64,000 nucleotides of DNA from Nonomuraea sediminis (GTDB taxonomy: Bacteria > Actinomycetota > Actinomycetes > Streptosporangiales > Streptosporangiaceae): positions 992,001 through 1,056,000 of the forward strand of contig NZ_JAHDTI010000001.1 of NCBI RefSeq assembly GCF_018531495.1, given 5' to 3'. The notes beneath the pieces were generated by a model. It was given only the letters and a program-made list of their open reading frames with translations, searched no databases and was not told the DNA's origin. Shown here piece by piece: positions 36,363 through 44,871 of the stretch (position 1 is the first letter of the stretch; each line of letters starts with the position of its first letter). Both the position numbers and the translations under genes were made by a program.

Positions 36363-37280
36363 TTACTTACCCCCAAGGGCGCGAAGGAAGAAGGCGACGT
36401 TGGCCGGGCGCTCGGCGAGGCGGCGCATGAAGTAGCCGTACCAGTCGTCGCCGTAGGGAACGTAGACGCGGACCGTGTGCCCGGCACCTGCCAGGGCCTC
36501 CTGCCGGTCGGTCCTGATCCCGTAGAGCATCTGGTATTCGTAGTCGCCGACGGTGCGGCCGAAGCGGTCGGCGAGGAGTTCGGTGATGGAGATCAGCCGG
36601 TCGTCGTGCGTCGCCACCATGGGGTATCCCTTCCCCGCCATGAGGATCCGCAGGCATCGCACGTAGGCCTTGTCCACCTCGCCCTTGCCCTGGTGGGCGA
36701 CGGAGGCGGGCTCGCGGTAGGCGCCCTTGACCAGGCGGACCCGGGAACCCTCGAGGGCCAGGTCGCGGCAATCCTGCTCGCTCCTGAACAGGTAGGCCTG
36801 GATGGCCACGCCCGTCGAGGGGAAGTCCTCACGCAGCTTGCGCAGGATCTCCAGGGTCGAGTCGACCGTGGTGTGGTCCTCCATGTCGAGCGTGACGGTC
36901 GAGCCGTTCAGTGCGGCGGCTTCGCAGATCTGACGGGCGTGTTCGAGCGCCATCCCGTCGTCGAGCGCCTGCCCCACGGCCGACAGCTTCACCGACACCT
37001 CACCACGCGTGCCGAGCTCGAGCGGCCGCAGCGCCTCGAGAAGCTCGACGTAGGCGTGTGCGGTGCCCGCGGCGGCGCGAGCGTCGCGGACCTCCTCGCC
37101 CAGGTGGTCGACGGTGACGGTCAGCCCGGCGTCGACGAGCCGCTCGATGGCGTCGCGCGCTTCAGCGGCGCTCTCCCCGGCGACGAACCGGTCCACCACC
37201 TTGCGTGTGAGCGGGAATCCTGACACGGAGCGGCGTACGAGCCTGCTCCTGGATGCCGCGAGTAGCAGTTGACCGAGCAT
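36363..37280 (-). CDS. Proline dehydrogenase
   Basis: This is a 305-residue FAD-containing proline dehydrogenase (monofunctional PutA/PruB type) that oxidises L-proline to P5C and passes electrons to the respiratory chain. Barrel motifs are VTVDHLGEEV, VSVKLSAVGQ, VTLDMEDHT, AIQAYLFRSE, RVRLVKGAYREP and the C-terminal EYQMLYGIR with RVYVPYG. The Leu/Ser-rich N-terminus may touch the membrane. ATG 37280 gives a normal length; the frame continues upstream but is not family-like. It is divergent from a PucR regulator. Confidence 0.92.
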   Translation of the reverse strand: MLGQLLLAASRSRLVRRSVSGFPLTRKVVDRFVAGESAAEARDAIERLVDAGLTVTVDHLGEEVRDARAAAGTAHAYVELLEALRPLELGTRGEVSVKLSAVGQALDDGMALEHARQICEAAALNGSTVTLDMEDHTTVDSTLEILRKLREDFPSTGVAIQAYLFRSEQDCRDLALEGSRVRLVKGAYREPASVAHQGKGEVDKAYVRCLRILMAGKGYPMVATHDDRLISITELLADRFGRTVGDYEYQMLYGIRTDRQEALAGAGHTVRVYVPYGDDWYGYFMRRLAERPANVAFFLRALGGK

Positions 37281-37356
37281 GAATCCAGCGTAAATCCGCT
37301 GTTCACGGGGCAGCCATCGACGTAAGTAACGCGGGTTGTGGCAGGCTGTCATACAC

Positions 37357-38406
37357 ATGTACAACACGGCCGATCTACAGGAAACCGTCGACGAGATAGC
37401 CCGCGTCCTGGGGGCGTCCGCGACGCTGGAGGACCGTTCGTTCCGGCTGCTGGCCTACGGCGCGCAGCACGGCGACATCGACACGGTCCGCCAGGAGTCC
37501 ATCCTGCGCAGGCGCGCCTCACGGCAGGTGCGCGACTACTTCGAGGGCTTCGGCATCGCCACCGCCGACGGCCCCGTCAGGATCCCCGCCTCGCCCGAGG
37601 TCAGGGCCCGCGTGTGCTGGCCGCTGCGGCACCGCGAGGTGACCTACGGCTATCTGTGGCTGCTCGACTCGGGCGAGCTCTCCGACGCCGTGCTGCACAG
37701 GGCCGCGCCGCTGGTGGCCAGGGCGGCCGCCCAGCTCGCCCAGGAGGCGCGCAGCCGCCAGGACCTCGGCCGTGACCTGCTCGCGCTGCTGTCCGCCGAC
37801 CCGGAGGAGCGGTCGGCCGCCTCGATCGAGCTGCGCGGGCCCATCGCCGCGATAGCCGTACGCGAGTCGTCCGAGCGCGTGGCCGAGCTGTGGACGCTGC
37901 CGCGCGGCGTGCTGGCTCGCGCGGGCTCGCCGGTCGCGGTGCTCGCCCCGGCGCACCTGGCGGGCGAGGTCGCGCAGACCCTGCAGGCGGCGTACGGCAC
38001 GGCCGCCGGGCTGGGCGCCTCCCGCCCCGACCCGTCGGAGGCGTGGCAGAGCTGGCGCGAGGCCCGCCAGGCGCTGCGGATCGCCGAGCACTTCCCGCGC
38101 TTCGCGCCGATCGCCCGCTGGGAGGACCTGGGCGTGCACCGGCTGCTGGCCAGGCTGGGCCAGGCCGACCTGCGCGAGCTGGCGGCGGAGGCGGTCGCGC
38201 TGGACGACGAGCTCGCCCGCACCGTCGAGATCTACCTCGACCACGGCGGCCACGCCCAGAAGGCCGCGGCCGAGCTGGGCATCCACCGCCAGACCCTGTA
38301 CTACCGGCTGGGCAAGGCCGAGCGGCTGCTCCACCGCGACCTGTCAGAGGGCGACGACCGGCTGGTCGTCCACCTGGCGCTGAAGGCCGCTCACCTGGCC
38401 CTGTAG
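37357..38406 (+). CDS. PucR-family regulator, likely of proline catabolism
   Basis: This is a 349-residue regulator: an N-terminal sensor region, a central GGDEF-like fold (about 150-240) and a C-terminal PucR helix-turn-helix with AAAELGIHRQTLYYRLGKAE. Such proteins next to proline dehydrogenase genes commonly activate proline use in actinobacteria, and the divergent layout here supports that role. I take the ATG at 37357; a GTG 21 bases earlier is possible. The 3' end overlaps the converging GH16 gene by 16 bases. Confidence 0.85.
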   Translation: MYNTADLQETVDEIARVLGASATLEDRSFRLLAYGAQHGDIDTVRQESILRRRASRQVRDYFEGFGIATADGPVRIPASPEVRARVCWPLRHREVTYGYLWLLDSGELSDAVLHRAAPLVARAAAQLAQEARSRQDLGRDLLALLSADPEERSAASIELRGPIAAIAVRESSERVAELWTLPRGVLARAGSPVAVLAPAHLAGEVAQTLQAAYGTAAGLGASRPDPSEAWQSWREARQALRIAEHFPRFAPIARWEDLGVHRLLARLGQADLRELAAEAVALDDELARTVEIYLDHGGHAQKAAAELGIHRQTLYYRLGKAERLLHRDLSEGDDRLVVHLALKAAHLAL

Positions 38407-39110
38407 ATCTTCACCCAGTCGACGTACATGGAGACCGTGGCGGGGGTGGAGGCGTCGCGGCACCTGGGCTCGCACACCACGTCGTTCTGCAGCGCCAGCC
38501 CCATCCTGCTGCCCTGCGGCACGTTCGGCCCGCGGTAGTCCCACACCTTCGCGCCGTCCAGCCAGAACGTGAGCCGCCCCGGCAGCCAGTCGACCGCCAC
38601 CGTGTGCCAGCGGGTGAAGTCGGTCCGCAGCTGGTGCTGGGAGCGGGAGCGGCCGCTGTGCACGAAGATGCCGCCGCCCTGCCGGCGCGGGTCGACGATC
38701 TCGGCGAAGTCGATCTCGGCGTAGCCGGAGCCCTCGCTCTGCGCGGTGGGCCACAGCAGCGCCACCGGCGTGTACCCGGCGCCCGCCTCGGAGCGGAACC
38801 TGACCTCCCACCGGCCGTACTCCTGTGCCAGCTTGCTGGCGATCCCGCCGGACAGGTCCCGCCCGCCGTACATGCCGCCCTTGAGGCGCAGCACCCCGTT
38901 CAACACGGTCGAGGCCCGGCCGGTGCGGGGGTTGGTCTGCGCGGTGGGCGAGTGGTAGATCATCCACTTGCCCGTGTCGACCGAGGTGCCGTCGAAGTTC
39001 TCCACCAGGACCGGGGATCCCCAGTCCTGCGCCTGTGCCTGCGCCGTCTGCGGGAGGCCTGCCACCGTCACCAGCGCGGCCGCCGCCAGGATCGAACTGC
39101 GTCTGGACAT
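38391..39110 (-). CDS. Secreted glycoside hydrolase family 16 protein
   Basis: This is a 239-residue exported protein with a signal peptide (ILAAAALVTVAGL, then AQA). The GH16 active-site pattern ExDxxE is present as EIDFAE, with Trp residues for substrate binding. GH16 enzymes cut beta-1,3 or beta-1,3-1,4 glucans, agar or similar. The sequence is short and lacks extra binding modules. Two Cys (VVCEPRC) may pair. The exact polysaccharide is unknown. Confidence 0.85.
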   Translation of the reverse strand: MSRRSSILAAAALVTVAGLPQTAQAQAQDWGSPVLVENFDGTSVDTGKWMIYHSPTAQTNPRTGRASTVLNGVLRLKGGMYGGRDLSGGIASKLAQEYGRWEVRFRSEAGAGYTPVALLWPTAQSEGSGYAEIDFAEIVDPRRQGGGIFVHSGRSRSQHQLRTDFTRWHTVAVDWLPGRLTFWLDGAKVWDYRGPNVPQGSRMGLALQNDVVCEPRCRDASTPATVSMYVDWVKIYRAR

Positions 39111-39169
39111 GCCGCCTATGGAAGCAAAGATTTCACTCTCGTAACAGAGATATGGAATTTTCGCATCTG

Positions 39170-39763
39170 TCAGCCCAGGTAAGGCAGCGCCGCCGCGTCG
39201 CCCGGCCCGCGCCGCTCGGCCAGGCGCTCGGCGACCCTGGCGCGGTGCGCGGCGTCCTTGTGGCCGTCGTACTTGAACTTGCCGCGGACCTCCTCGATCG
39301 CCAGGCGCAGGCCGCGGATGCCCGTCAGCAGCCGCGGCATCGCCGACGGGTCGCCCTGGCCGGGGTCCAGGTCCGCGAGCTGGCCGCGCAGCACGTCCAG
39401 CTTCTCCTCGGCCTCGGTGAGGATCTCGGCCCGGCACAGCAGCTGGACCGCCGAGTAGTACGTGGTGGGCACGCCCAGCTCGGGATCGGTGCCCGGCTCC
39501 GCCCGCCACGACCCGGGGATGTAGGACCACGGGCCGGCCACCGACAGCACCACCTTGGGGTTCTCCTCGATGGCCGCCCAGACCGGGTTGGGCCGGGCCA
39601 GGTGCAGCACGACCGTTTCGTCGTCGGCCAGCAGGAACTGCGTCGGCACCACGACCGGCACGTCGCGCCCGCGGCCCGCGGCGATGAGCTGCCCGAACTG
39701 GTTGGCCCGGACAAAGGCCAGCGACTGCTCCTCGGTGCCCGCATCCCAGGGGTGAATCAGCAT
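39170..39763 (-). CDS. FMN-binding PaiB-like protein
   Basis: This is a 197-residue protein of the FMN_bind_2 (PaiB) family with a split-barrel fold. It begins MLIHPWDAGTEEQ and shows LAFVRANQFGQLIA, PTQFLLADDE, LHLARPNPVW and a middle AGPWSYIPGSW, typical of the group; a late LTGIRGLRLAIEEVRGKFK matches the conserved tail. PaiB proteins bind flavin or haem and have been reported as negative regulators. No operon partner is visible. The ATG at 39763 fits the family start. Confidence 0.85.
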   Translation of the reverse strand: MLIHPWDAGTEEQSLAFVRANQFGQLIAAGRGRDVPVVVPTQFLLADDETVVLHLARPNPVWAAIEENPKVVLSVAGPWSYIPGSWRAEPGTDPELGVPTTYYSAVQLLCRAEILTEAEEKLDVLRGQLADLDPGQGDPSAMPRLLTGIRGLRLAIEEVRGKFKYDGHKDAAHRARVAERLAERRGPGDAAALPYLG

Positions 39764-39844
39764 GCCGATAACCCTATCCACGCCATGCTTTATCCCGATT
39801 TGTACGGCTTGGCGCATGATCGGGTCGCGGGTTGTACGGTCCCG

Positions 39845-40906
39845 TCAGGCGCGGGCCGACTCGTAGACCCGCAGCAGCTCCTGGCCGACCCGCTCCCACG
39901 AGTAGCGCGAGCGGGCGCGGTCGGCGCCTGCGTAGCCGAGCGCGGTGCGCAGCGTCTGGTCCGACAGCAGCCTGCGCGCCTGCTTGGCCACCAGGTCGGG
40001 CCGGTCGGGCGGGACGAGCAGCCCGGTCACGCCGTCGACGACGGAGTCGAGGTGCGCGCCCACGGCCGAGGCGATCACCGGGACGCCGCAGGCCATGCCC
40101 TCCATCGCCACGACGCCGGAGGTCGCCTGCCTGGGCACCGTGATCAGGCAGTCGGCGCTGCGCATGAGCTTGGGCACGGAGGCCGGCCGTACCCGGCCGA
40201 GGAACGTGATGCGGTCGGCCACGCCCAGTTGCCGGGCCAGCGAGCGCAATCCGGCAGCGTCCCTGTCCTGCTCCAGTTCGCCGAGCTCGGGGCCGCCGGC
40301 CAGCACCAGCTCGGCGCCGGGCAGCGTGGGCAGCGCGCGGACGGCGGTGTGCGCGCCGCGCTCGGGAGACAGCGGGCCGACGTGCAGCAGCCGGTGCCGC
40401 GCGTCGCGCGGGGCTGCGGCGCCCTGGCGCTGGAACCTGCAGGTGTCGACACCGCAGGGCACGACGACGATGTTGGCGCGGGGCACGCCCATCCTGATGA
40501 GCACGGCCTCCTGGTCGCCCGAACCGGCGATGACCGCGTCGGCGCGCCGGCCGAGCGCCCGCTCCACCTTGAGGCGGCCCGCGTCGAAACGGTAGAAGGT
40601 CTGCGTGATGGGCACGTCGAGGCCCTCGGCGCCGGCGATCGAGACGAGCCCGGCGCTCCACGAATGGGCGTGGATGATGTCCGGGCGCTCCCTGCTCCAG
40701 CGCTCGCGCAGGTACTCGCCGACCTCGCGCAGATCACCCATGTCGAGCTGGTCGACGGTGACGCCGTGCGCGACTCGCGTCCTGGGCCTGCGCTCGGAGC
40801 CGCCGTTGTAGACGGTGACCTGGTGCTCGCGGCCGAGTTCGCGGGCCGCGGCGAGAACATGGTGACGCTGGCTGCCTGAGACGGGGGCGACGATGGCGAT
40901 ATTCAT
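39845..40906 (-). CDS. Glycosyltransferase family 4 (GT-B)
   Basis: This is a 353-residue GT-B glycosyltransferase. The C-terminal donor domain carries LLHVGPLSPERG, AELVLAGGPE and the E-x7-E type site MEGMACGVPVIAS, with DGVTGLLVPP. The N-terminal acceptor domain has PDIIHAHSWSAG. It would transfer a sugar from a nucleotide donor to an unknown acceptor. Upstream sequence contains an inverted repeat and a possible SigB/SigF-type promoter, and the gene sits next to the sigma-factor cluster, so it may be a stress-induced enzyme. Confidence 0.88.
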   Translation of the reverse strand: MNIAIVAPVSGSQRHHVLAAARELGREHQVTVYNGGSERRPRTRVAHGVTVDQLDMGDLREVGEYLRERWSRERPDIIHAHSWSAGLVSIAGAEGLDVPITQTFYRFDAGRLKVERALGRRADAVIAGSGDQEAVLIRMGVPRANIVVVPCGVDTCRFQRQGAAAPRDARHRLLHVGPLSPERGAHTAVRALPTLPGAELVLAGGPELGELEQDRDAAGLRSLARQLGVADRITFLGRVRPASVPKLMRSADCLITVPRQATSGVVAMEGMACGVPVIASAVGAHLDSVVDGVTGLLVPPDRPDLVAKQARRLLSDQTLRTALGYAGADRARSRYSWERVGQELLRVYESARA

Positions 40907-40937
40907 GGCACACCTCAGCGTGGAAGCTGTTCAAGGT

Positions 40938-40956
40938 GTGCCTGCGTCTTAGGCAC
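40938..40956 (-). promoter_or_regulatory. GTGCCT-n7-AGGCAC inverted repeat in the glycosyltransferase leader
   Basis: A perfect 6-7-6 inverted repeat lies 32-50 bases upstream of the glycosyltransferase start, between it and the candidate promoter. It could be an operator or a small RNA hairpin in the 5' leader. A related string, CAAGGTGTGCCT, also occurs at 44038-44049 ahead of the sigma factor gene. Confidence 0.3.
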
Positions 40957-40973
40957 AAGAGCTACCCGTTACT

Positions 40974-41000
40974 TTACCCACCCTGTGCCTGGCCGCAAAC
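40974..41000 (-). promoter_or_regulatory. Candidate SigB/SigF-type promoter
   Basis: On the minus strand GTTT (40997-41000) is followed after 17 bases by GGGTAA (40974-40979). Actinobacterial SigB/SigF promoters are GTTT, 14-17 bases, then GGGTAT/C. It would start transcription about 60 bases upstream of the glycosyltransferase. A SigF-type sigma gene is only 3 kb away. The last base and the long spacer make this tentative. Confidence 0.35.
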
Positions 41001-41009
41001 CTTTCCTGG

Positions 41010-42830
41010 TCAGACCGCCCGCAGCGCCAGGATGACGATCTCGTCCCACACCTCGCCGCCGGAGAAGGCCTGCCGGTCCGCCTCCACCGCCTTGATCACG
41101 GTCGCCGGGGGCTGCCCCGCGAAGCGGCCGAGCACGTCCGCCAGCCGGTCCTCGCCGTACAGCTCGCCCGCGGTGTTGCGGGAGGAGATCAGGCCTTCGG
41201 AGTAGAGCACCAGCGTCTGGCCGCGCGCCAGCGTGACCTCCTCCACCTCGGTGGCCGCCTCGGCGCCCAGGCCGAGCGGCACGCCGCCGCCCTTGGCGAA
41301 GCGGACGCCGCCGCCCTCCGGATACACCAGCGCCGCCGGGTGGTGCCCGGCCGCGGACAGGCTGATCTCGCGACCCCGCACGAAACCGGCGAGCGCCATC
41401 ACGAACATGCCGCTGTCCTGCGCGAACAGCGCCTCGTTCACCTTGCGCATCACCTCGTCGGGATCGGACTCCCAGACGCTCAGCACCCGCAGCCCGCCCC
41501 TGACCAGCGCGCTCACCGAGGCCGCCGCCTCGCCCTTGCCCACCGCCCCGCCCACGGCGAACCCCCAGCCGCCGGCCACGGGGAACACGTCGTAGAACTC
41601 GGCGCCCACCGACGAGCCCGGACGGTAGATCGCGGCTGCCTCGAATCCCGGCACGTCGGGCAGGTCGCGGGGCACCACGCTGGCCGACAGCGCGTCGGCG
41701 GCCCGCGAGCGGCTCTGGAAGCTGTCCTGGGCGCGCAACGCCAGCCCCAGCGCCGTGCCCACCTCCTGCATCACGCCGAGGTCGGCCAGCGCGTACGGCT
41801 CCTTGTCGTGCGCCCGTACCAGCGTCAGCACGCCCTGGCCGGTGCCGATCGGCACCGACAGCAGCGAGCCCGCCTCCATCGCCGTCAGCAGCGGCCCTTC
41901 GGCGGCCGAGCCGAGCAGCGTCTCGTCCTCGACCATCTCGTGCACCACGCCGGAACCGCGCTCGAGCACCTCCGCCACCAGCGGCGCCGCCCCCGGGTCC
42001 GCCGCCTCCACCTGCCTGGCCAGCTCGCCCAGCGGCTGGTCCCTGGGCGCCACCACGATCGCGCGGCGCGCCTGGCGGTCGCGCACCACGTCGGCGACGA
42101 CCCAGTCGGCCCAGTCGGCGGCCAGCAGCCTGGTGGCCCGCGGCAGCGCCATCTGCTTCTGCAGCCCCTCGTCGTCGAGCAGCAGCGCGATCATCCTGGC
42201 CAGCAGGTCCTGCCGCCTGGCCGCCGCCACCAGCAGTTCGCCGTCGGCCAGCCCCAGCCGTTCCCTGCCGGGCCGGGGCGGCTGCACCTCGATCGGCAGC
42301 GCCACGGCGGCCACCATGTGCCGCGCCTCGCCCGGCATGGTCAGCCTGGTCAGCGCGAGCTGGACCGTGTGCGCCCTGCCCTGGTGGGCCAGGCGCGTCT
42401 CCAGCGCCGACGGCTGCCCGGTCTGCAGCACTGACGTCAGGTGGGACCGGAATGCCGCCCGCCGCGACACGTCCACGAGCAGCGGGAACGAGCGGCCCAC
42501 CAGGTAGCCCTCGGGGCTGCCGAGCAGGCGCGAGGTCTCGGGGTTGATCCGCCTGACCATGCCGCCGCCGTCGAGCAGCACCACCGGCACGGGGAACGCG
42601 CGGAACACCTGGCGCAGCAGCTTCAGCTCGCGCTGCGGCCCGTCAAGCCTGCCCCGCGGCTTGGCCTTGGCCAGCTCGGTGCGGGCCTCGGCCAGCAGTT
42701 CCACCGCCGTGTCGAGCTCGGCGAGCGCCGCCTCGAGTGTCGGCTCGAGGTCGGCGGGATAGGCCGACCTGGCCTCGCGCAACGAGGCCACGCGCGCGCC
42801 CAGCGCATCCAGCGCCTGCTCGAGATCCAT
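41010..42830 (-). CDS. SpoIIE-type phosphatase-like regulator with PAS and GAF domains (degenerate metal site)
   Basis: This is a 606-residue protein: a coiled N-terminus (1-65), a PAS domain (about 70-185, FPVPVVLLDGGGMVRRINPE), a GAF domain (about 210-375) and a C-terminal PP2C/SpoIIE domain (about 390-606). In active members this domain dephosphorylates STAS antagonists. Here the metal motifs are altered: GGDxxD is GAEFYD, GDVxGKG is GGAVGKG, and TDG is SEG; only DE of the last pair (VWDEIVIL) remains acidic. It may be weakly active, use another metal mode, or act as a binding-only regulator. It neighbours STAS, sigma and kinase genes. Confidence 0.85.
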   Translation of the reverse strand: MDLEQALDALGARVASLREARSAYPADLEPTLEAALAELDTAVELLAEARTELAKAKPRGRLDGPQRELKLLRQVFRAFPVPVVLLDGGGMVRRINPETSRLLGSPEGYLVGRSFPLLVDVSRRAAFRSHLTSVLQTGQPSALETRLAHQGRAHTVQLALTRLTMPGEARHMVAAVALPIEVQPPRPGRERLGLADGELLVAAARRQDLLARMIALLLDDEGLQKQMALPRATRLLAADWADWVVADVVRDRQARRAIVVAPRDQPLGELARQVEAADPGAAPLVAEVLERGSGVVHEMVEDETLLGSAAEGPLLTAMEAGSLLSVPIGTGQGVLTLVRAHDKEPYALADLGVMQEVGTALGLALRAQDSFQSRSRAADALSASVVPRDLPDVPGFEAAAIYRPGSSVGAEFYDVFPVAGGWGFAVGGAVGKGEAAASVSALVRGGLRVLSVWESDPDEVMRKVNEALFAQDSGMFVMALAGFVRGREISLSAAGHHPAALVYPEGGGVRFAKGGGVPLGLGAEAATEVEEVTLARGQTLVLYSEGLISSRNTAGELYGEDRLADVLGRFAGQPPATVIKAVEADRQAFSGGEVWDEIVILALRAV

Positions 42831-42888
42831 TCTTCGACGCTACGCCATCGCGGATAAACCCATCCAGACAGGGAAGGGGCCTGTTGCC

Positions 42889-43605
42889 ATGGAATCCACG
42901 TCTCTGATCACGGCCTCGCTGGCCCGCGACCTGGCCAAGCTCGGACGGCTCGGCGAGGACACCTCGACCGAGACCCTGCTGCGCGATCTGACCACCGCGC
43001 TGGCCTGGGGCGTGCCAGGCTGCTCAGGCGGTTCGGCCGAGCACTGGCGGGACGAGCGGGTCCTGGTCTCCGGCTCGCACAGCGAGCTCATCATGCTGGT
43101 CGAAGGCGAGCGCGAGCTCGGCGCCGGCCCTTCGATCGAGGCGCGCGCCCACGCCTGCCGCGTCATCGTGGCAGATCTGCTGCGCGACGCGCGCTGGCCC
43201 CTCTACGCCCGCCTGGCCACCTGCTGCGGCGTCCGCTCCGCCCTGATCGTGCCCGTCCCGCTGGCCCAGTCCATGGTGGTGGTGGGGCTCTACTCCGTAC
43301 GGCCCGCCGCGTTCGCGCCGCCGTACTCGCATGCCCTGGCCGACATGCTCACCCAGCAGGTGGGCGTGGCGATGGCCAATCTGTGGGACTTCGACGAGGT
43401 GCGCACCGGCGCGGCGCAGATGCAGGAGGCGCTGGCCGGGCGGTCGGTCATCGACCAGGCCAAGGGCATCATCATGCAGACCAGCGGGTGCACCGCCGAG
43501 GCCGCCTTCGAAGAGCTGCGCAGGATCTCGCAGCACCACCAGGTCAAGGTGGCCGACCTGGCCAGGCTCCTGGTCGAGGAGCACCAGCGCAAGTCGCGCG
43601 GCTAG
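42889..43605 (+). CDS. GAF-ANTAR RNA-binding antiterminator
   Basis: This is a 238-residue protein with a GAF sensor (about 25-160) and a C-terminal ANTAR domain (about 178-235, ALAGRSVIDQAKGIIMQ then AFEELRRISQHHQVKVADLA). ANTAR proteins bind twin-hairpin RNA and prevent termination. GAAGGGG precedes the ATG. It is divergent from the SpoIIE-like gene and converges with the STAS gene, overlapping it by 4 bases. The signal sensed by the GAF domain is unknown. Confidence 0.87.
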   Translation: MESTSLITASLARDLAKLGRLGEDTSTETLLRDLTTALAWGVPGCSGGSAEHWRDERVLVSGSHSELIMLVEGERELGAGPSIEARAHACRVIVADLLRDARWPLYARLATCCGVRSALIVPVPLAQSMVVVGLYSVRPAAFAPPYSHALADMLTQQVGVAMANLWDFDEVRTGAAQMQEALAGRSVIDQAKGIIMQTSGCTAEAAFEELRRISQHHQVKVADLARLLVEEHQRKSRG

Positions 43606-43937
43606 CCGAGCGCCTGCAGCGCGTCGTCGAGCGTGTCGTACAGCGGCAGCCGATCGGCGAGCCCGGTGATCCACATCACCTTGGACCTGGCGTAGTCCAC
43701 CCCGATCAGGGCGAAACGGTTGTCGCTCGCGAGGCTGGTCTGCCAGGTGTGCACGATCAGGCCGAGCGCCCTGGAGTCCATGAAAGTCACACCCGACAGG
43801 TCGAGGATGAGATCGGCGCCCGCCGAGGCGAGGAAGTCGGCGAACTGCTCGCGGGTCGTGGCGTCGAGCACGCCGTCCACGCGCACCACGGTGATCCCGT
43901 CCGTGGCCGACGAACTCAGGGTGAGCGGCATTGTCAC
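43602..43937 (-). CDS. STAS-domain anti-sigma factor antagonist
   Basis: This is a 111-residue RsbV/SpoIIAA-like protein. The conserved loop DLSGVTFMDSRALG holds the serine phosphorylated by RsbW-type kinases. Unphosphorylated protein would bind the anti-sigma factor and free sigma. The likely partners are the kinase at 44868 and the phosphatase-like protein at 41010. The start is GTG 43937 or ATG 43931. The gene is divergent from the sigma gene across a 172-base gap. Confidence 0.88.
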   Translation of the reverse strand: MTMPLTLSSSATDGITVVRVDGVLDATTREQFADFLASAGADLILDLSGVTFMDSRALGLIVHTWQTSLASDNRFALIGVDYARSKVMWITGLADRLPLYDTLDDALQALG

Positions 43938-44109
43938 GTGGCAACCCTACTGTCACCGGCCCAGGGTGGAATACATCGCCGGAGAGGGGGGATACTGGCA
44001 GTGAAGTCCAGCAGAGGGCTTCCGGCTCTGAACCTGAGCAAGGTGTGCCTCTGCCTGGGCTTTTGTCGTTTAAGGCGGAGGTCACCTGCCCATCCATAAG
44101 GGAGCAGCG

Positions 44110-44871
44110 ATGACTGTCCTAGTCGAGGAGATGACCGCCGAAGACCTGCTCGCCGAGATCAACGCCGAGCACACGTCGGAAGACCAGATGGAACGGCTGC
44201 GCGAGCGCATCGTCGAGCTGCACAGGCCGCTCGCCGTCGAGATCGCCCGGCGCTACCGCTACCGCGGCGAACCCATGGAGGACCTCCTCCAGGCCGCCTA
44301 CGTGGGCCTGATGAAGGCGGTCAACGGCTTCGACGCCTCACTCGGTCATGCCTTCCGCGGCTACGCCGTGGTCACCATGACCGGCGAGGTCAAGCGGCAC
44401 TTCCGTGACCGGACCTGGGCCATCAGGGTCCCCAGGCTCTTCCAGGAACGCCGTTCCGAGCTCAACCGGCTCGTCGGCGACCTGAGCCAGGACCTGGGCC
44501 GCTCGCCCACCGTGGCCGAACTGGCCGCGCGGATGAACATCAGCGAGGAGGACGTCCTGCTCACGCTCGACGCCTCCGCCGCCTACAGCACGCTCTCGCT
44601 GGACGCGCCGCTCGGCTCCACCGACGACGCCACGTCACTGGGCGATGTCATCCCCGAGGACGACGACACGCTGACCACCATGGTCGACAGCGAGTCGGTC
44701 AAGCCGCTCATCGACGCGCTCCCGCAGCGTGAGAAGCGCATCCTGCTGTTGCGGTTCTTCGGGAACCTGACGCAGGCCGAGATCGCCGCCGAGTTCGGCA
44801 TCTCTCAGATGCACGTCTCCCGGATCCTGCGCAAGGTGCTCGACCACCTGCGCGGCGAACTGGTCGGGTGA
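44110..44871 (+). CDS. SigB/SigF-family RNA polymerase sigma factor
   Basis: This is a 253-residue alternative sigma factor of the SigB/SigF/SigG group. Region 2 is at about 35-105 (YRYRGEPMEDLLQAAYVGL, VTMTGEVKRHFRD), region 3 at about 115-175 (LGRSPTVAELAARM) and region 4 at about 200-250 (LPQREKRILLLRFFGNLTQ, AEFGISQMHVSRIL). It directs stress or developmental genes in relatives. GGGAGC lies before the ATG. Its stop overlaps the GTG of an anti-sigma kinase, giving the usual sigma/anti-sigma coupling. Confidence 0.92.
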   Translation: MTVLVEEMTAEDLLAEINAEHTSEDQMERLRERIVELHRPLAVEIARRYRYRGEPMEDLLQAAYVGLMKAVNGFDASLGHAFRGYAVVTMTGEVKRHFRDRTWAIRVPRLFQERRSELNRLVGDLSQDLGRSPTVAELAARMNISEEDVLLTLDASAAYSTLSLDAPLGSTDDATSLGDVIPEDDDTLTTMVDSESVKPLIDALPQREKRILLLRFFGNLTQAEIAAEFGISQMHVSRILRKVLDHLRGELVG

